8,796 nt of DNA from Lysobacterales bacterium (GCA_013298265.1 JAAFHE010000116.1:1-8796), one strand, 5' to 3'; counted from the first letter of the stretch, positions 1-6,839 are shown. Program-made: numbers and translations. The notes: generated from the letters alone by a model not told the origin.

Positions 1-514
1 TTGCGCGGAAGTTGCCGTCGAATACGACCGGAATGCCCAGTGTGCGCGCCGTGCGTGCGGCGGCGATCGCCGCGTCGGCGCAGGCGCGGCCCAGGGCCGG
101 CGTCACGCCGGACAGGTGCAGCAGCGGCGCGCCGGCGAGCAGCGTCGGCCAGTCGTAGTCGCTGGCGGTGCAGCGTGCGAAGGCCGAATCAGCGCGGTCG
201 TAGAGCACTTCGCTCGAACGTTGCAGCGCGCCGGTCTCGAGGAAGTACAGTCCCATTCGACCGCCGGCGTAGCGCAGGCGCGTGGTGTCGACGCCGTGGC
301 GACGCAGTTCGCCGGCGGCGGCACGGCCCAGCGCATTGTCGGCGACGATGCCGATGCAGGCGGTGGCGTGGCCGAAGCCGGCAAGGGCTATCGCGACGTT
401 CGCCTCGGCGCCGCCGACGTGCACCTGCAGGCAGGGCGATTGCAGCAGCAGCTCGTGGCCGGGGCTGGCAAGGCGCAACAGCAACTCACCAAAGCAAAGA
501 ACGGGTGCGGACAT
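1..514 (-). CDS. kdgK: 2-keto-3-deoxygluconate kinase, PfkB family (3' part missing)
   Basis: Cytoplasmic kinase expected to convert 2-keto-3-deoxygluconate (KDG) plus ATP to KDPG, the step joining pectin breakdown to the Entner-Doudoroff aldolase. I translated the minus strand from the ATG at 512-514; the frame stays open for 171 residues to the window edge, so the C-terminal half with the ATP site and catalytic Asp is absent. Visible family features: N-terminal CFGELLLRL (residues 7-15), substrate-binding GGAEANVA (34-41), RMGLYFLETG (86-95) followed by YDRADSAF (105-112), both typical of KdgK rather than generic ribokinases, and FDGNFR (165-170). A GAGGA Shine-Dalgarno (plus-strand 521-525) sits about 7 nt before the ATG. 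It is divergent from the TonB-dependent receptor across 384 bp. Sugar-kinase assignment is firm; KDG specificity is inferred from motifs and context. Confidence 0.88.
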   Translation of the reverse strand, partial: MSAPVLCFGELLLRLASPGHELLLQSPCLQVHVGGAEANVAIALAGFGHATACIGIVADNALGRAAAGELRRHGVDTTRLRYAGGRMGLYFLETGALQRSSEVLYDRADSAFARCTASDYDWPTLLAGAPLLHLSGVTPALGRACADAAIAAARTARTLGIPVVFDGNFRA

Positions 515-788
515 AGGGGATCCTCGGGATGAATCGGAAGTCTAGGCATGCCGGCGGAACAGTGCTGCCGGCGGGTGAGGGAGCGGCGTGCTGCAGTGCA
601 GTGTCCACGCCGTGGCGCAGGACAACGCCTGCGGTGGTGTCGGGATTAGTCGCATAAACGGTTGAAAACGATAGATGTTGCATTCTGGTATGGCGAAAAT
701 AATCAGGGGAGATACGGAGCGTGAGGCGGCGTCGAAGTGCTGTTTTTGCTCGTCTTGTTGCTGCGCTGCGGTGTTTGCTAGGCTTCTT

Positions 789-802
789 GTCCACCGGTGT
801 CA
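789..802 (+). promoter_or_regulatory. Operator-like site 1 upstream of the receptor
   Basis: The core CACCGGTG (792-799) is a perfect 8-bp palindrome, and the right arm continues as GTCAT. Against the idealised palindrome TGACACCGGTGTCA it matches at 11 of 14 positions, the left arm being degenerate. A CG-centred palindrome with TG/CA ends is the usual form of LacI-family operators; assigning a LacI-type repressor is inference. The same motif recurs at 824-837 and at 6818-6831, each time upstream of a pectin-related gene. Confidence 0.5.
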
Positions 803-823
803 TGTGTAACAACTAGCCGAAAT

Positions 824-837
824 TGCTACCGGTGTCA
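824..837 (+). promoter_or_regulatory. Operator-like site 2 upstream of the receptor
   Basis: TGCTACCGGTGTCA matches the ideal TGACACCGGTGTCA at 12 of 14 positions and shares an exact 10-base right half (ACCGGTGTCA) with site 1. The two centres are 35 bp apart in the same orientation. The site lies about 60 bp before the GTG start of the receptor and upstream of its ribosome binding site, so it could act as a repressor site near or just after the transcription start. Confidence 0.55.
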
Positions 838-884
838 TCAGAATTTTCCGCGCTGCCGACGTGCGTGCGGACCTGCTATCTATC

Positions 885-890
885 AGGAGG
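885..890 (+). promoter_or_regulatory. Ribosome binding site that fixes the receptor start
   Basis: A perfect AGGAGG stands 8 nt before the GTG at 899-901. The frame is open further upstream to an alternative GTG at 797, but that one overlaps operator-like site 1 and would add residues rich in Arg and Cys ahead of the signal peptide. The 899 start gives a normal export signal, so this site decides the start. Confidence 0.85.
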
Positions 891-898
891 GAGTAGAC

Positions 899-3757
899 GT
901 GGGAACCCGCATCAGCCGTACCGGTCGTCCATTGCTGACCACGCTTTCGGGCGCGATCCTGATTTCCCTGTATGGGCTGCCGGCGCGGCTGTTCGCCGCC
1001 GAGCCGACCCAGCCGGACGCCGCGCCGTCCGCGGCGACGGAAGCCACCGTCGATACGACGGCCGACGCGGCCGCCACGACAGAGGCGCAGAGCGGCAGCG
1101 GCGGTGATGCCGACCGGCTCGACGAAATCGTCGTGACCTATCGGCAAAGCCTGGTCAAGGCGCTTGAAGCCAAACGCGAGTTCACGACCCAGACCGACGT
1201 GATCATGGCCGAGGACATCGGCAAGTTCCCGGATCTGAACCTGGCCGAGTCGTTGCAGCGCATACCGGGTATCTCGATCGCGCGCGATGCGGGCGAGGGG
1301 CGCCAGATCTCGGTGCGTGGCCTCGGTCCGGACTTTACCCGCGTGCGCATCAACGGCATGGAAGGCCTGTCCACCACGGGCGGCACCGATTCGTCCGGCG
1401 GCAACAACCGTGGCCGCGGCTTCGACTTCAACGTCTTCGCCTCGGAGCTGTTTAATCGTATTGAAGTACACAAAACTGCATCGGCCGAGGTGCAGGAAGG
1501 CTCGCTCGGCGCGACGGTCGACTTGCATACCCCGCGGCCGTTCGATTTCGACCGCTTCACCTTCGTCAGCTCGGCGCAGATGGGCTACAACGATCTGGCC
1601 GACGAGACCAATCCACGCGCCTCGGCGCTTATCGCCAACACCTTCTTCGACGGCCGCTTCGGCGCGCTGTTCTCGGTCGCCTACAGCGACCGCAGCCTGA
1701 CCCAGGAAGGGGCGAGCACCGTGCGCTGGGACAACGGCACGAGCAGCGGCGGCTTCAACAGCGCCTCGCCCTACGCGCCGGCCAGACTGGCCACCACCTT
1801 CCATCCGCGCATCCCTCGCTACGGCGTGCTGGAACACGAACAGGAGCGCCTCGGTCTCACCGGCGCGCTGCAGTGGCAGGCTGCCGACAGCACCCTGGTT
1901 TCGCTCGACCTGCTGTATGCCGACTTCGACGCCAAGCGTACGGAGAATTTCCTCGAAGCGGTGTCGTTCAGCCGCGCGGGTGCGGCCGGCAAGCCGCAGA
2001 CCATCGTGCGGGACGGCGCGGTCAGCAGCAACGGCAATCTCGTCTACGGCGTTTTCGACGACGTGGACGTGCGTTCCGAGTCGCGCTACGACGAACTGGC
2101 GACCACCTTCAAGCAGACCAACCTCAACATCGAGCACGAATTCAGCGACAGCTTCCGCATGGACGCGCTGATCGGCCATTCGCGCTCGGACTTCGACAAT
2201 CCGATCCAGACCACGTTGACCCTGGACCGCGCCAATACCGACGGCTATTCCTGGGACTACCGCGGCAACGACCGCTTGCCGCTGATCAACTACGGCTTTG
2301 ACGTACGCGACCCGAACAACTGGAGCTTCGCCAACGGCCTGTCGGAAATCCGCCTGCGTCCGAACGCGACGGCAAATCTGTTCACCAATCAACAAGTGAA
2401 CTTTGAGTGGGATGCGGCGTCCGCGTTCCGCGTCAAGGGCGGCCTCGATTTCAAGGCCTACAAGTTCTCGACCTTCGAAGCGCGCCGCGCCTCGGAAGTC
2501 AGCGTGCCCAACCTGCCGGCCGGTACGTCGTTGTCGGACCTGACGCGCCTGCTCGTGTTCGGCAACGGCCTGGACCTGCCGCGCGGCGCGGATAGCTCGT
2601 TCCTGATTCCCGATATCGACGCGTTCGCGCGCCTGTTCGACATCTACGGCGGCCAGGGCACGTTCACGCTGTCGCCGTCGGCCTCCGGCGCCATCGGCAA
2701 CAACCGCAGCGTCAAGGAGCGCGACCGCGGCGGCTGGCTGCAGGGCGATTTCGAGACATCGACCTTCGGCATCCCGCTGCGCGGCAATTTCGGCGTGCGC
2801 TACGTGCGCACGGAACAGGAATCGACCGGCTTTGCGATCATCAACAGCCGACCGACCCAGACCACGGTCGAGCGCCAATACTCCGACACGCTGCCCTCGC
2901 TGAATCTGGCCTGGGATCTGACCGACGATCTGCTGTTCCGCTTCGGCGCGGCGAAAGTCATGTCGCGTCCGGGCCTGGGCAACCTCACGCCGGGCGTCAG
3001 CGTCAGCGTCAGCGGCGGCAACCGCGTCGTGACCGGCGGCGACCCGTTCCTTGATCCGTTCCGTGCCAAGACCTTCGACCTGGGCCTGGAATGGTATTTC
3101 GCACCCGAGTCGGTGCTCGGTGCGGCGATCTTCTACAAGGACATCGAGTCCTTCGTGCAGACCTCCCGCGAGACGCGGCCGTTCAACACCTCGGGCCTGC
3201 CCACGAGCCTGCTCGAAGGTACCGGCGCGCTGCCGACCGACGACTTCCAGTTCAACATCCCGACCAATACGCCCGGCGGCAAGCTGCGCGGCGTCGAACT
3301 GTCCTACCAGCAGCCGTTCACCTTTCTGCCTGGGTTCTGGAGCCATTTCGGCGCGATCCTCAATTACACCTACGTCGACTCGAAGATCCAGTACGTGACC
3401 TCGACCGGCGCGAACTCGCTGAAGACCGACCTGACCGGCCTGTCGAAGAATGCCTACAACGCGACGCTCTACTTCGAGAAGGACCAGTTCAGCGCACGCG
3501 TGTCGACGGCGTATCGCAACGGCTATCTGACCACGGTGCCGGGCCGCAACAACAACGACATGGAAGGCACCAAGGGAACCACCAATGTCGATTTCATCGC
3601 AACGTGGAAGATGAATGAGCATGTCGAGTTCACGGTCGAGGCGGTCAATCTCACGGACGAATACAACGACCAGTGGGTCGATTCCGTCGGCGATCGCAGC
3701 TCGGTCTACGACCACACCGGCCGCGAGTTCTTCGTCGGTGTGCGCTTCCGTAACTGA
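899..3757 (+). CDS. TonB-dependent receptor, Xanthomonas/Caulobacter type
   Basis: Outer-membrane active transporter of 952 residues, presumably for oligogalacturonides. Order of parts, numbered from the GTG at 899: basic N-terminus and hydrophobic signal peptide (about 1-34, ending LFAAEP); an Ala/Thr-rich linker (about 35-72); TonB box DEIVVT (75-80); plug domain (about 90-212) with AEDIGKFPDLNLAESLQRIPG (104-124), QISVRGLGPDFTRVRING (136-153) and the EVQEGSLGATVDLHTPRP segment (197-214); then a long beta-barrel to the end. These plug motifs belong to the large receptors expanded in Xanthomonas and Caulobacter (TIGR01782-like), many of which sit in polysaccharide loci. The last residues are GVRFRN, so the protein ends in Asn instead of the usual aromatic residue. 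It is followed by an intrinsic terminator and the pectinesterase gene. Family assignment is secure; substrate is inferred from neighbours. Confidence 0.93.
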   Translation: MGTRISRTGRPLLTTLSGAILISLYGLPARLFAAEPTQPDAAPSAATEATVDTTADAAATTEAQSGSGGDADRLDEIVVTYRQSLVKALEAKREFTTQTDVIMAEDIGKFPDLNLAESLQRIPGISIARDAGEGRQISVRGLGPDFTRVRINGMEGLSTTGGTDSSGGNNRGRGFDFNVFASELFNRIEVHKTASAEVQEGSLGATVDLHTPRPFDFDRFTFVSSAQMGYNDLADETNPRASALIANTFFDGRFGALFSVAYSDRSLTQEGASTVRWDNGTSSGGFNSASPYAPARLATTFHPRIPRYGVLEHEQERLGLTGALQWQAADSTLVSLDLLYADFDAKRTENFLEAVSFSRAGAAGKPQTIVRDGAVSSNGNLVYGVFDDVDVRSESRYDELATTFKQTNLNIEHEFSDSFRMDALIGHSRSDFDNPIQTTLTLDRANTDGYSWDYRGNDRLPLINYGFDVRDPNNWSFANGLSEIRLRPNATANLFTNQQVNFEWDAASAFRVKGGLDFKAYKFSTFEARRASEVSVPNLPAGTSLSDLTRLLVFGNGLDLPRGADSSFLIPDIDAFARLFDIYGGQGTFTLSPSASGAIGNNRSVKERDRGGWLQGDFETSTFGIPLRGNFGVRYVRTEQESTGFAIINSRPTQTTVERQYSDTLPSLNLAWDLTDDLLFRFGAAKVMSRPGLGNLTPGVSVSVSGGNRVVTGGDPFLDPFRAKTFDLGLEWYFAPESVLGAAIFYKDIESFVQTSRETRPFNTSGLPTSLLEGTGALPTDDFQFNIPTNTPGGKLRGVELSYQQPFTFLPGFWSHFGAILNYTYVDSKIQYVTSTGANSLKTDLTGLSKNAYNATLYFEKDQFSARVSTAYRNGYLTTVPGRNNNDMEGTKGTTNVDFIATWKMNEHVEFTVEAVNLTDEYNDQWVDSVGDRSSVYDHTGREFFVGVRFRN

Positions 3758-3775
3758 AGCAGCGGTTCCGACCGT

Positions 3776-3803
3776 GGGACGTCCGCGAACAGCGCGACGT
3801 CCC
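3776..3803 (+). repeat. Inverted repeat after the receptor gene
   Basis: GGGACGTC (3776-3783) and GACGTCCC (3796-3803) form a perfect 8-bp stem with a 12-nt loop, 18 nt after the receptor stop codon. There is no T-run after it, so it is not a terminator alone; it may protect the 3' end of the receptor transcript or assist the terminator at 3819-3840. Confidence 0.5.
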
Positions 3804-3818
3804 GTGTCGACAGCGAGG

Positions 3819-3840
3819 GGCCGCATGACAGCGGCCTTTT
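3819..3840 (+). terminator. Intrinsic terminator between receptor and pectinesterase genes
   Basis: GGCCGC (3819-3824) pairs with GCGGCC (3831-3836) around a 6-nt loop ATGACA, followed directly by TTTT (3837-3840). The stem is all G/C and can gain G-U pairs at its base. The T-run is short, so termination may be partial, leaving some read-through into the pectinesterase gene 28 nt downstream. No separate promoter for that gene is evident. Confidence 0.65.
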
Positions 3841-3872
3841 CGCATCGCCTGCACGCGGCGCCGTTCGCATGA
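3825..3872 (+). CDS. Possible 15-codon leader ORF overlapping the pectinesterase start
   Basis: An ATG at 3825, with a GAGGGG purine tract at 3815-3820 at good spacing, opens a 15-codon frame (MTAAFSHRLHAAPFA). Its TGA (3870-3872) overlaps the pectinesterase ATG (3869-3871) as ATGA. The pectinesterase start itself lacks a Shine-Dalgarno sequence, so translation could be delivered by coupling from this leader. The leader start codon lies in the loop of the terminator hairpin, and its purine tract overlaps the 5' arm. It could equally be chance, since a frame of this size is easily open in GC-rich DNA. Confidence 0.3.
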   Translation: MTAAFSHRLHAAPFA

Positions 3873-4972
3873 ACCGCCGCGTCCTGCCACGGCGGCGATT
3901 CCTGCTGCAGGCCTCCTCGCTGGCCTCGCTGTCGTTGCCGGGCTGTCTTGTGCGGGTGCCGGCGGATCACTTCGATGCGGTGGTCGCGCACGGCGAGGCC
4001 GCACTGCAGGGGCTCCGCTACGACAGTCTCTCCGCGGCGATCGCGGCGGCGCCGACGGCGGGAACGCGCCCGTTCCGTATCGCAGTCGGTGCGGGCGTCT
4101 GGAATGAAAAGCTCGTCGTCGACAAGCCGAACGTGCATCTGATCGGCGCGCAGCGTGAGCGCTGCCGCATCGGCTCGGATCGCGCTGCCGGTCATCGCCG
4201 CGAAGACGGCGAACCCTGGGGCACCTTCGGTTGCGCCAGCGTGATCGTGCGGGCCAGCGGTTTCCGCGCACGCTCGCTGACGTTCGAGAACCGTTTCGAC
4301 TACCGCGCGCACCTGGAAAAGCCGGTACTCGAAACCGTCGGCGCCAACGGCGCCCAGGCCGTGGCGCTGATGCTGGACGCCGGCTCGGACCGGGCCGTGC
4401 TCGAGGACTGCGACATCGACGGACACCAGGACACCTTGTTCGCGCAGGCCGGCCGCACCTGGTTGCGCCGCTGCCGCGTGCGCGGCAGCGTGGACTTCAT
4501 CTTCGGTGCGGGCGAGTGCGTGCTCGACGACTGCGAGATCGTCTCGCGCTTCCGGCCCGGCAAGGAGCGTCAGGGATACCTGACCGCGCCCTCGACGCCG
4601 GCGACGCAGTCCGTCGGCCTGCTGCTGCGCCGCTGCAACCTCTCGCGCGAGGCAGAAGTGCCTGCGGCCAGCGTGGCATTGGGCCGGCCCTGGCGCCCGA
4701 CCCGCACCTTCGCCGACGGCCGCTACGGCGATCCCGCCGTACGCGGCAGCGCTGCGTTCATCGACTGCTGGATGGACGCGCATATCGACGCGCAGGGCTG
4801 GGATCCGATGAACTACACCGCGCGCGACGGCAGCCGCGTTGTGTTCGATCCTGCCCAAGCGCGCTTCGGCGAAGCCGGCAGCCGAGGCCCCGGCGCGCTG
4901 CGCGGCGAACGGCGGCCACTGCTCGATGCGCCGACGGTGCAGCGCTTGCGGCGGTATCGGCCGTTTCGCTGA
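3869..4972 (+). CDS. Pectinesterase (pectin methylesterase, CE8)
   Basis: Hydrolyses methyl esters of polygalacturonate, releasing methanol and exposing sites for pectate lyase. The 367-residue product has a complete CE8 core: GVWNEKL (76-82), the GAQAVAL strand with Gln163, GHQDTLF (185-191) with Gln187 and catalytic Asp188, GSVDFIFG (206-213) with nucleophile Asp209, and LGRPWRPTRTF (271-281) with Arg273 and Trp275 of the substrate site. The N-terminus carries RRRFLL (8-13), a twin-arginine type motif, then a hydrophobic stretch ending SLPGC (22-26) that resembles a lipobox with an unusual Pro, so it may be Tat-exported, a lipoprotein, or both. The start has no Shine-Dalgarno of its own; see the leader ORF at 3825. 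It follows the receptor on the same strand and converges with the pectate lyase gene. Length is normal for the family. Confidence 0.93.
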   Translation: MNRRVLPRRRFLLQASSLASLSLPGCLVRVPADHFDAVVAHGEAALQGLRYDSLSAAIAAAPTAGTRPFRIAVGAGVWNEKLVVDKPNVHLIGAQRERCRIGSDRAAGHRREDGEPWGTFGCASVIVRASGFRARSLTFENRFDYRAHLEKPVLETVGANGAQAVALMLDAGSDRAVLEDCDIDGHQDTLFAQAGRTWLRRCRVRGSVDFIFGAGECVLDDCEIVSRFRPGKERQGYLTAPSTPATQSVGLLLRRCNLSREAEVPAASVALGRPWRPTRTFADGRYGDPAVRGSAAFIDCWMDAHIDAQGWDPMNYTARDGSRVVFDPAQARFGEAGSRGPGALRGERRPLLDAPTVQRLRRYRPFR

Positions 4973-5096
4973 GGCGGCGACGGCCGTTCGGCGCAAAGGG
5001 GTTTTCTGTCAAATAACGCGCAGGGCTTGCTCGATCTATGCGTGCACGCGGTGCTTCGCATACCCATTTGCCGTGTCAAATCGGCGCTGCGCAGGT

Positions 5097-5183
5097 CCGG
5101 CGAAACGCGCACGCTGCGTAGTGCTGATGTTTCTCCCTCACTCAGCTTCTCGCCCCAAGCGCTGCGCGTTTGGGGCGAGAAGC
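5097..5183 (+). repeat. Hairpin repeat, copy A (REP-like)
   Basis: The unit runs CCGGCGAAACGCG (5097-5109), GCTGATG (5123-5129), TTCTCCC (5131-5137), then a long hairpin. The hairpin has a perfect 14-bp stem, GCTTCTCGCCCCAA (5145-5158) against 5170-5183, extended by a G-U and three G-C pairs to a 3-nt TGC loop. Copy B repeats all these blocks in the same order on the other strand. Long GC-rich hairpin repeats in gene gaps are common in Xanthomonadales genomes. Here it lies after the pectinesterase gene, where it could end or protect transcripts. Confidence 0.75.
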
Positions 5184-5213
5184 ATGAAGTATGCGCGGCG
5201 CCAACCCGCGCGT

Positions 5214-5238
5214 ACTCGCCTGGCAAACTTCGGCGAGT
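5214..5238. repeat. Small inverted repeat between the two hairpin repeats
   Basis: ACTCGCC (5214-5220) and GGCGAGT (5232-5238) form a perfect 7-bp stem with an 11-nt loop. It lies in the spacer between repeat copies A and B, and is unrelated in sequence to their hairpins. Confidence 0.4.
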
Positions 5239-5269
5239 GCCATGAACGCGAACGCGCCGGCGATCAGCT

Positions 5270-5359
5270 CCCTGTCCCCCAAGCGCGCAGCGCTTGGGGG
5301 ACAGGGTTGGGACGAGGGGGAGAAGCATCCATCAGCGTCGCTGATACGCGTTTCGCCGG
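5270..5359 (-). repeat. Hairpin repeat, copy B (inverted)
   Basis: Reverse complement of copy A: CGCGTTTCGCCGG (5347-5359), CATCAGC (5330-5336), GGGAGAA (5318-5324), then a hairpin with a perfect 17-bp stem (5270-5286 against 5290-5306) and a 3-nt loop GCA. Read on the minus strand its core AAGCGCTGCGCG is identical to copy A, while the outer stem bases differ in both arms together. These compensatory changes indicate that pairing is conserved rather than sequence. It also contains the near-perfect palindrome ATCAGCG-T-CGCTGAT (5331-5345). It lies just past the 3' end of the pectate lyase gene. Confidence 0.75.
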
Positions 5360-5394
5360 CGATCTTCCCAGCGAAGCCGATCGTGCGCGAAACC

Positions 5395-6744
5395 TCACTT
5401 CGGCCTGCGTTTTGCCGGAAACCCGGCCTTCGGCCACAGCGTATCCATATCCCATTCGCTCTCATCGAATACGCGATAGGTCGCGCCATCGGTGGGATAG
5501 CCGCCGACCTCGTCCTCGCTGTCGATGATCTTGCCGCGGCCTTCGACCGTGTCGGCGACGATGCGCGCGTCGATGCCGTCGCGGTCCCAGGGGCGTGCGC
5601 CGGCGTCTTCGAGCACGGCGTCCTGCACGGCGCTGGCGGGCAGTGGCGTCACGCCGTGGGGCAGGGCGGGCGCGTTCTTGCGCAGCGTCCATTTCGCCGG
5701 TGTCGTCGTATAGCGGCCGAGTTCGGGCAGTGGCCGGCCGAGGCGATCGACTGCGATGTTGTCGTGCAGGTACAGGTCCACGTCGCCGGAGCCGCCGAGC
5801 ATGAACAGCGCAACGTCCGCCGGTGTGGACGGCCCGGCGCGCAGCACGTTGCCGATCAGGCCGAGGGCGCCGGTCTGGCGTGCGTGGTCGCCCCATTCTT
5901 CCTGGATCAGGTTGTAGTGCACGGCACGCGGGCCCGGGTCGTAGATCAGGTTGTTGACCATCAGGCCGCGCGCGCCGCCCTTGAACAGCGCGCTGCGCTC
6001 GTGGTTGTGCGCGTAGAGATTGCCGACGATGAGGATGTCGCTGACGTTGTCGTGGATCAGCGAGCCCTTGGAATGCTCGCCCTTGGCATGGGTGGAATGG
6101 GCCAGGCCCTCGGCGATGATGTTGTGGCTGAAGGTGATGCGGTGCGACACCGCCTCGCGCCACGCGTCGGGCGTGTCGCCGACGAAGCGCGCGCCCGACG
6201 CGGACAGGTTTTCGTCGGTCGCCCAGGTCAGGCTGCAATGGTCGACGATGACGTCGCGCGCGCCGGTCAGCGTCGACAGCGCATCAACGTCCCAGCGGCC
6301 GCCCTTGTGCACCCCGGCCTCGCCGGGACGGATCCGGATATGGCGCACCACCACGTCGTGGGTCGCGATGTCGATGCCGCCGCGGATCAGCGTGATGCCC
6401 GGCGACGGGGCGGTCTGGCCGGCCACGGTCAGGAACGGTTCGCGGATGACGATTTCGCTGCGATTGAGGTCGATCACGCCGCCGACTTCGAACACGACGA
6501 TGCGAGGTCCCGGCGTGTTGAGTGCTTCGCCGATCGAGCCGGGTCCGCTGGCTTTGAGCGTGGTCACTCGCAGGATCTTGCCGCCGCGACCGCCGGGCGT
6601 CTGCGCGGCCCAGCCCTGGGCACCGGGAAAGGCGGTCGCGGCGACCGCGGACCCGAGCATCGGCACACACAGCAGCGCGAAGAGAACGACGCAGCGAAGC
6701 AAGGCCGATCGGCCAAGGGCAACAGCGGGGCGGGGCGCCTGCAT
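5395..6744 (-). CDS. Secreted pectate lyase-like protein (polysaccharide lyase family 1)
   Basis: Expected to cleave demethylated polygalacturonate by beta-elimination, giving 4,5-unsaturated oligogalacturonides. The 449-residue product starts with a Sec signal peptide (about 1-36, ending SAVAA), then the family opening AFPGAQGWAAQTPGGRGGK (38-56). The parallel beta-helix carries VVVRHIRIRPG (131-141), WDVDALS (151-157) with Asp152 and Asp154, and VDHCSLTWATDENLS (167-181) with Asp168, Asp177 and Glu178, which fit the calcium-binding cluster; Arg250 in NHERSALFKGG is a plausible catalytic base. The C-terminus has DGIDARIVADTVEGRGKIID (389-408) and VGGYP (413-417), usual in this group. An AGGAG lies 11 nt before the ATG but 8 nt before an in-frame GTG at 6745-6747, so the true start may be one codon earlier. 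It is divergent from the hydratase gene. Lyase fold is clear; exact substrate (pectate or related) is inferred. Confidence 0.88.
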   Translation of the reverse strand: MQAPRPAVALGRSALLRCVVLFALLCVPMLGSAVAATAFPGAQGWAAQTPGGRGGKILRVTTLKASGPGSIGEALNTPGPRIVVFEVGGVIDLNRSEIVIREPFLTVAGQTAPSPGITLIRGGIDIATHDVVVRHIRIRPGEAGVHKGGRWDVDALSTLTGARDVIVDHCSLTWATDENLSASGARFVGDTPDAWREAVSHRITFSHNIIAEGLAHSTHAKGEHSKGSLIHDNVSDILIVGNLYAHNHERSALFKGGARGLMVNNLIYDPGPRAVHYNLIQEEWGDHARQTGALGLIGNVLRAGPSTPADVALFMLGGSGDVDLYLHDNIAVDRLGRPLPELGRYTTTPAKWTLRKNAPALPHGVTPLPASAVQDAVLEDAGARPWDRDGIDARIVADTVEGRGKIIDSEDEVGGYPTDGATYRVFDESEWDMDTLWPKAGFPAKRRPK

Positions 6745-6810
6745 CACGGTCTGGTCTCCTGGAGGACATTGCGGATTGAACCCGAAACTCAGGCCTCGGG
6801 CACGGCTGCA

Positions 6811-6839
6811 TTGTAAATGACACCGGTTTCCTTTATACA
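6811..6839 (+). promoter_or_regulatory. Candidate promoter of the hydratase-dctP operon
   Basis: TTGTAA (6811-6816) and TATACA (6834-6839) are separated by an ideal 17-nt spacer, each matching the sigma-70 consensus at four of six positions. The operator-like palindrome 6818-6831 fills the spacer, so a bound repressor would exclude RNA polymerase. Transcription would start near 6846, giving a leader of about 65-70 nt before the hydratase ATG at 6913. Confidence 0.6.
6818..6831. promoter_or_regulatory. Operator-like site 3 in the lyase/hydratase promoter region
   Basis: TGACACCGGTTTCC matches the ideal palindrome TGACACCGGTGTCA at 12 of 14 positions; on the minus strand it contains ACCGGTGTCA, the same 10 bases found at both sites before the receptor gene. 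Its place between the boxes of both divergent promoters is what a repressor site controlling both genes should look like. Confidence 0.6.

Larger units (their letters stand above)
515..898. other. Divergent intergenic region between kdgK and the TonB-dependent receptor
   Basis: This 384-bp stretch holds no convincing gene; the open frames across it (for example minus 486-812) have no recognisable protein features. The part from about 645 to 715 is distinctly richer in A/T than the surroundings, as expected for promoter DNA. The two ACCGGT-centred operator-like sites at 789-802 and 824-837 lie at the receptor end, and no copy lies near the kdgK start. I could not find a persuasive -35/-10 pair for either gene. 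The long distance leaves a receptor leader of uncertain length. Confidence 0.6.
4973..5394. other. Convergent intergenic region with hairpin repeats, no gene
   Basis: About 420 bp between the 3' ends of the pectinesterase and pectate lyase genes. The first 120 bp (4973-5096) show nothing recognisable. The rest carries two inverted copies of a dispersed-type repeat (5097-5183 and 5270-5359) with a small inverted repeat between them. Open frames here encode the repeat itself, with strings such as SPKRAALGGQG, and are not genes. The hairpins probably end both converging transcripts. Confidence 0.7.

Noticed and set aside
486..812. Minus-strand 108-codon frame in the kdgK-receptor gap
   Set aside because: It overlaps the start of kdgK in another frame and covers promoter DNA; the product shows no motif, membrane segment or credible ribosome binding site.
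797..898. Upstream GTG extension of the receptor (34 more residues)
   Set aside because: It overlaps operator site 1, has no ribosome binding site, and buries the signal peptide; GTG 899 has a perfect AGGAGG 8 nt upstream.
800..4996. Very long minus-strand open frame (1398 codons) opposite the receptor and pectinesterase genes
   Set aside because: It is rich in Arg, Ala, Val and Gly with no domain pattern, spans two well-supported genes and their gap, and is the expected antisense shadow of GC-rich codon usage.
5191..6816. Plus-strand open frame of 541 codons opposite the pectate lyase gene
   Set aside because: It begins in the hairpin repeat region and mirrors the lyase codons; the minus-strand product has a signal peptide and lyase motifs, this one has none.
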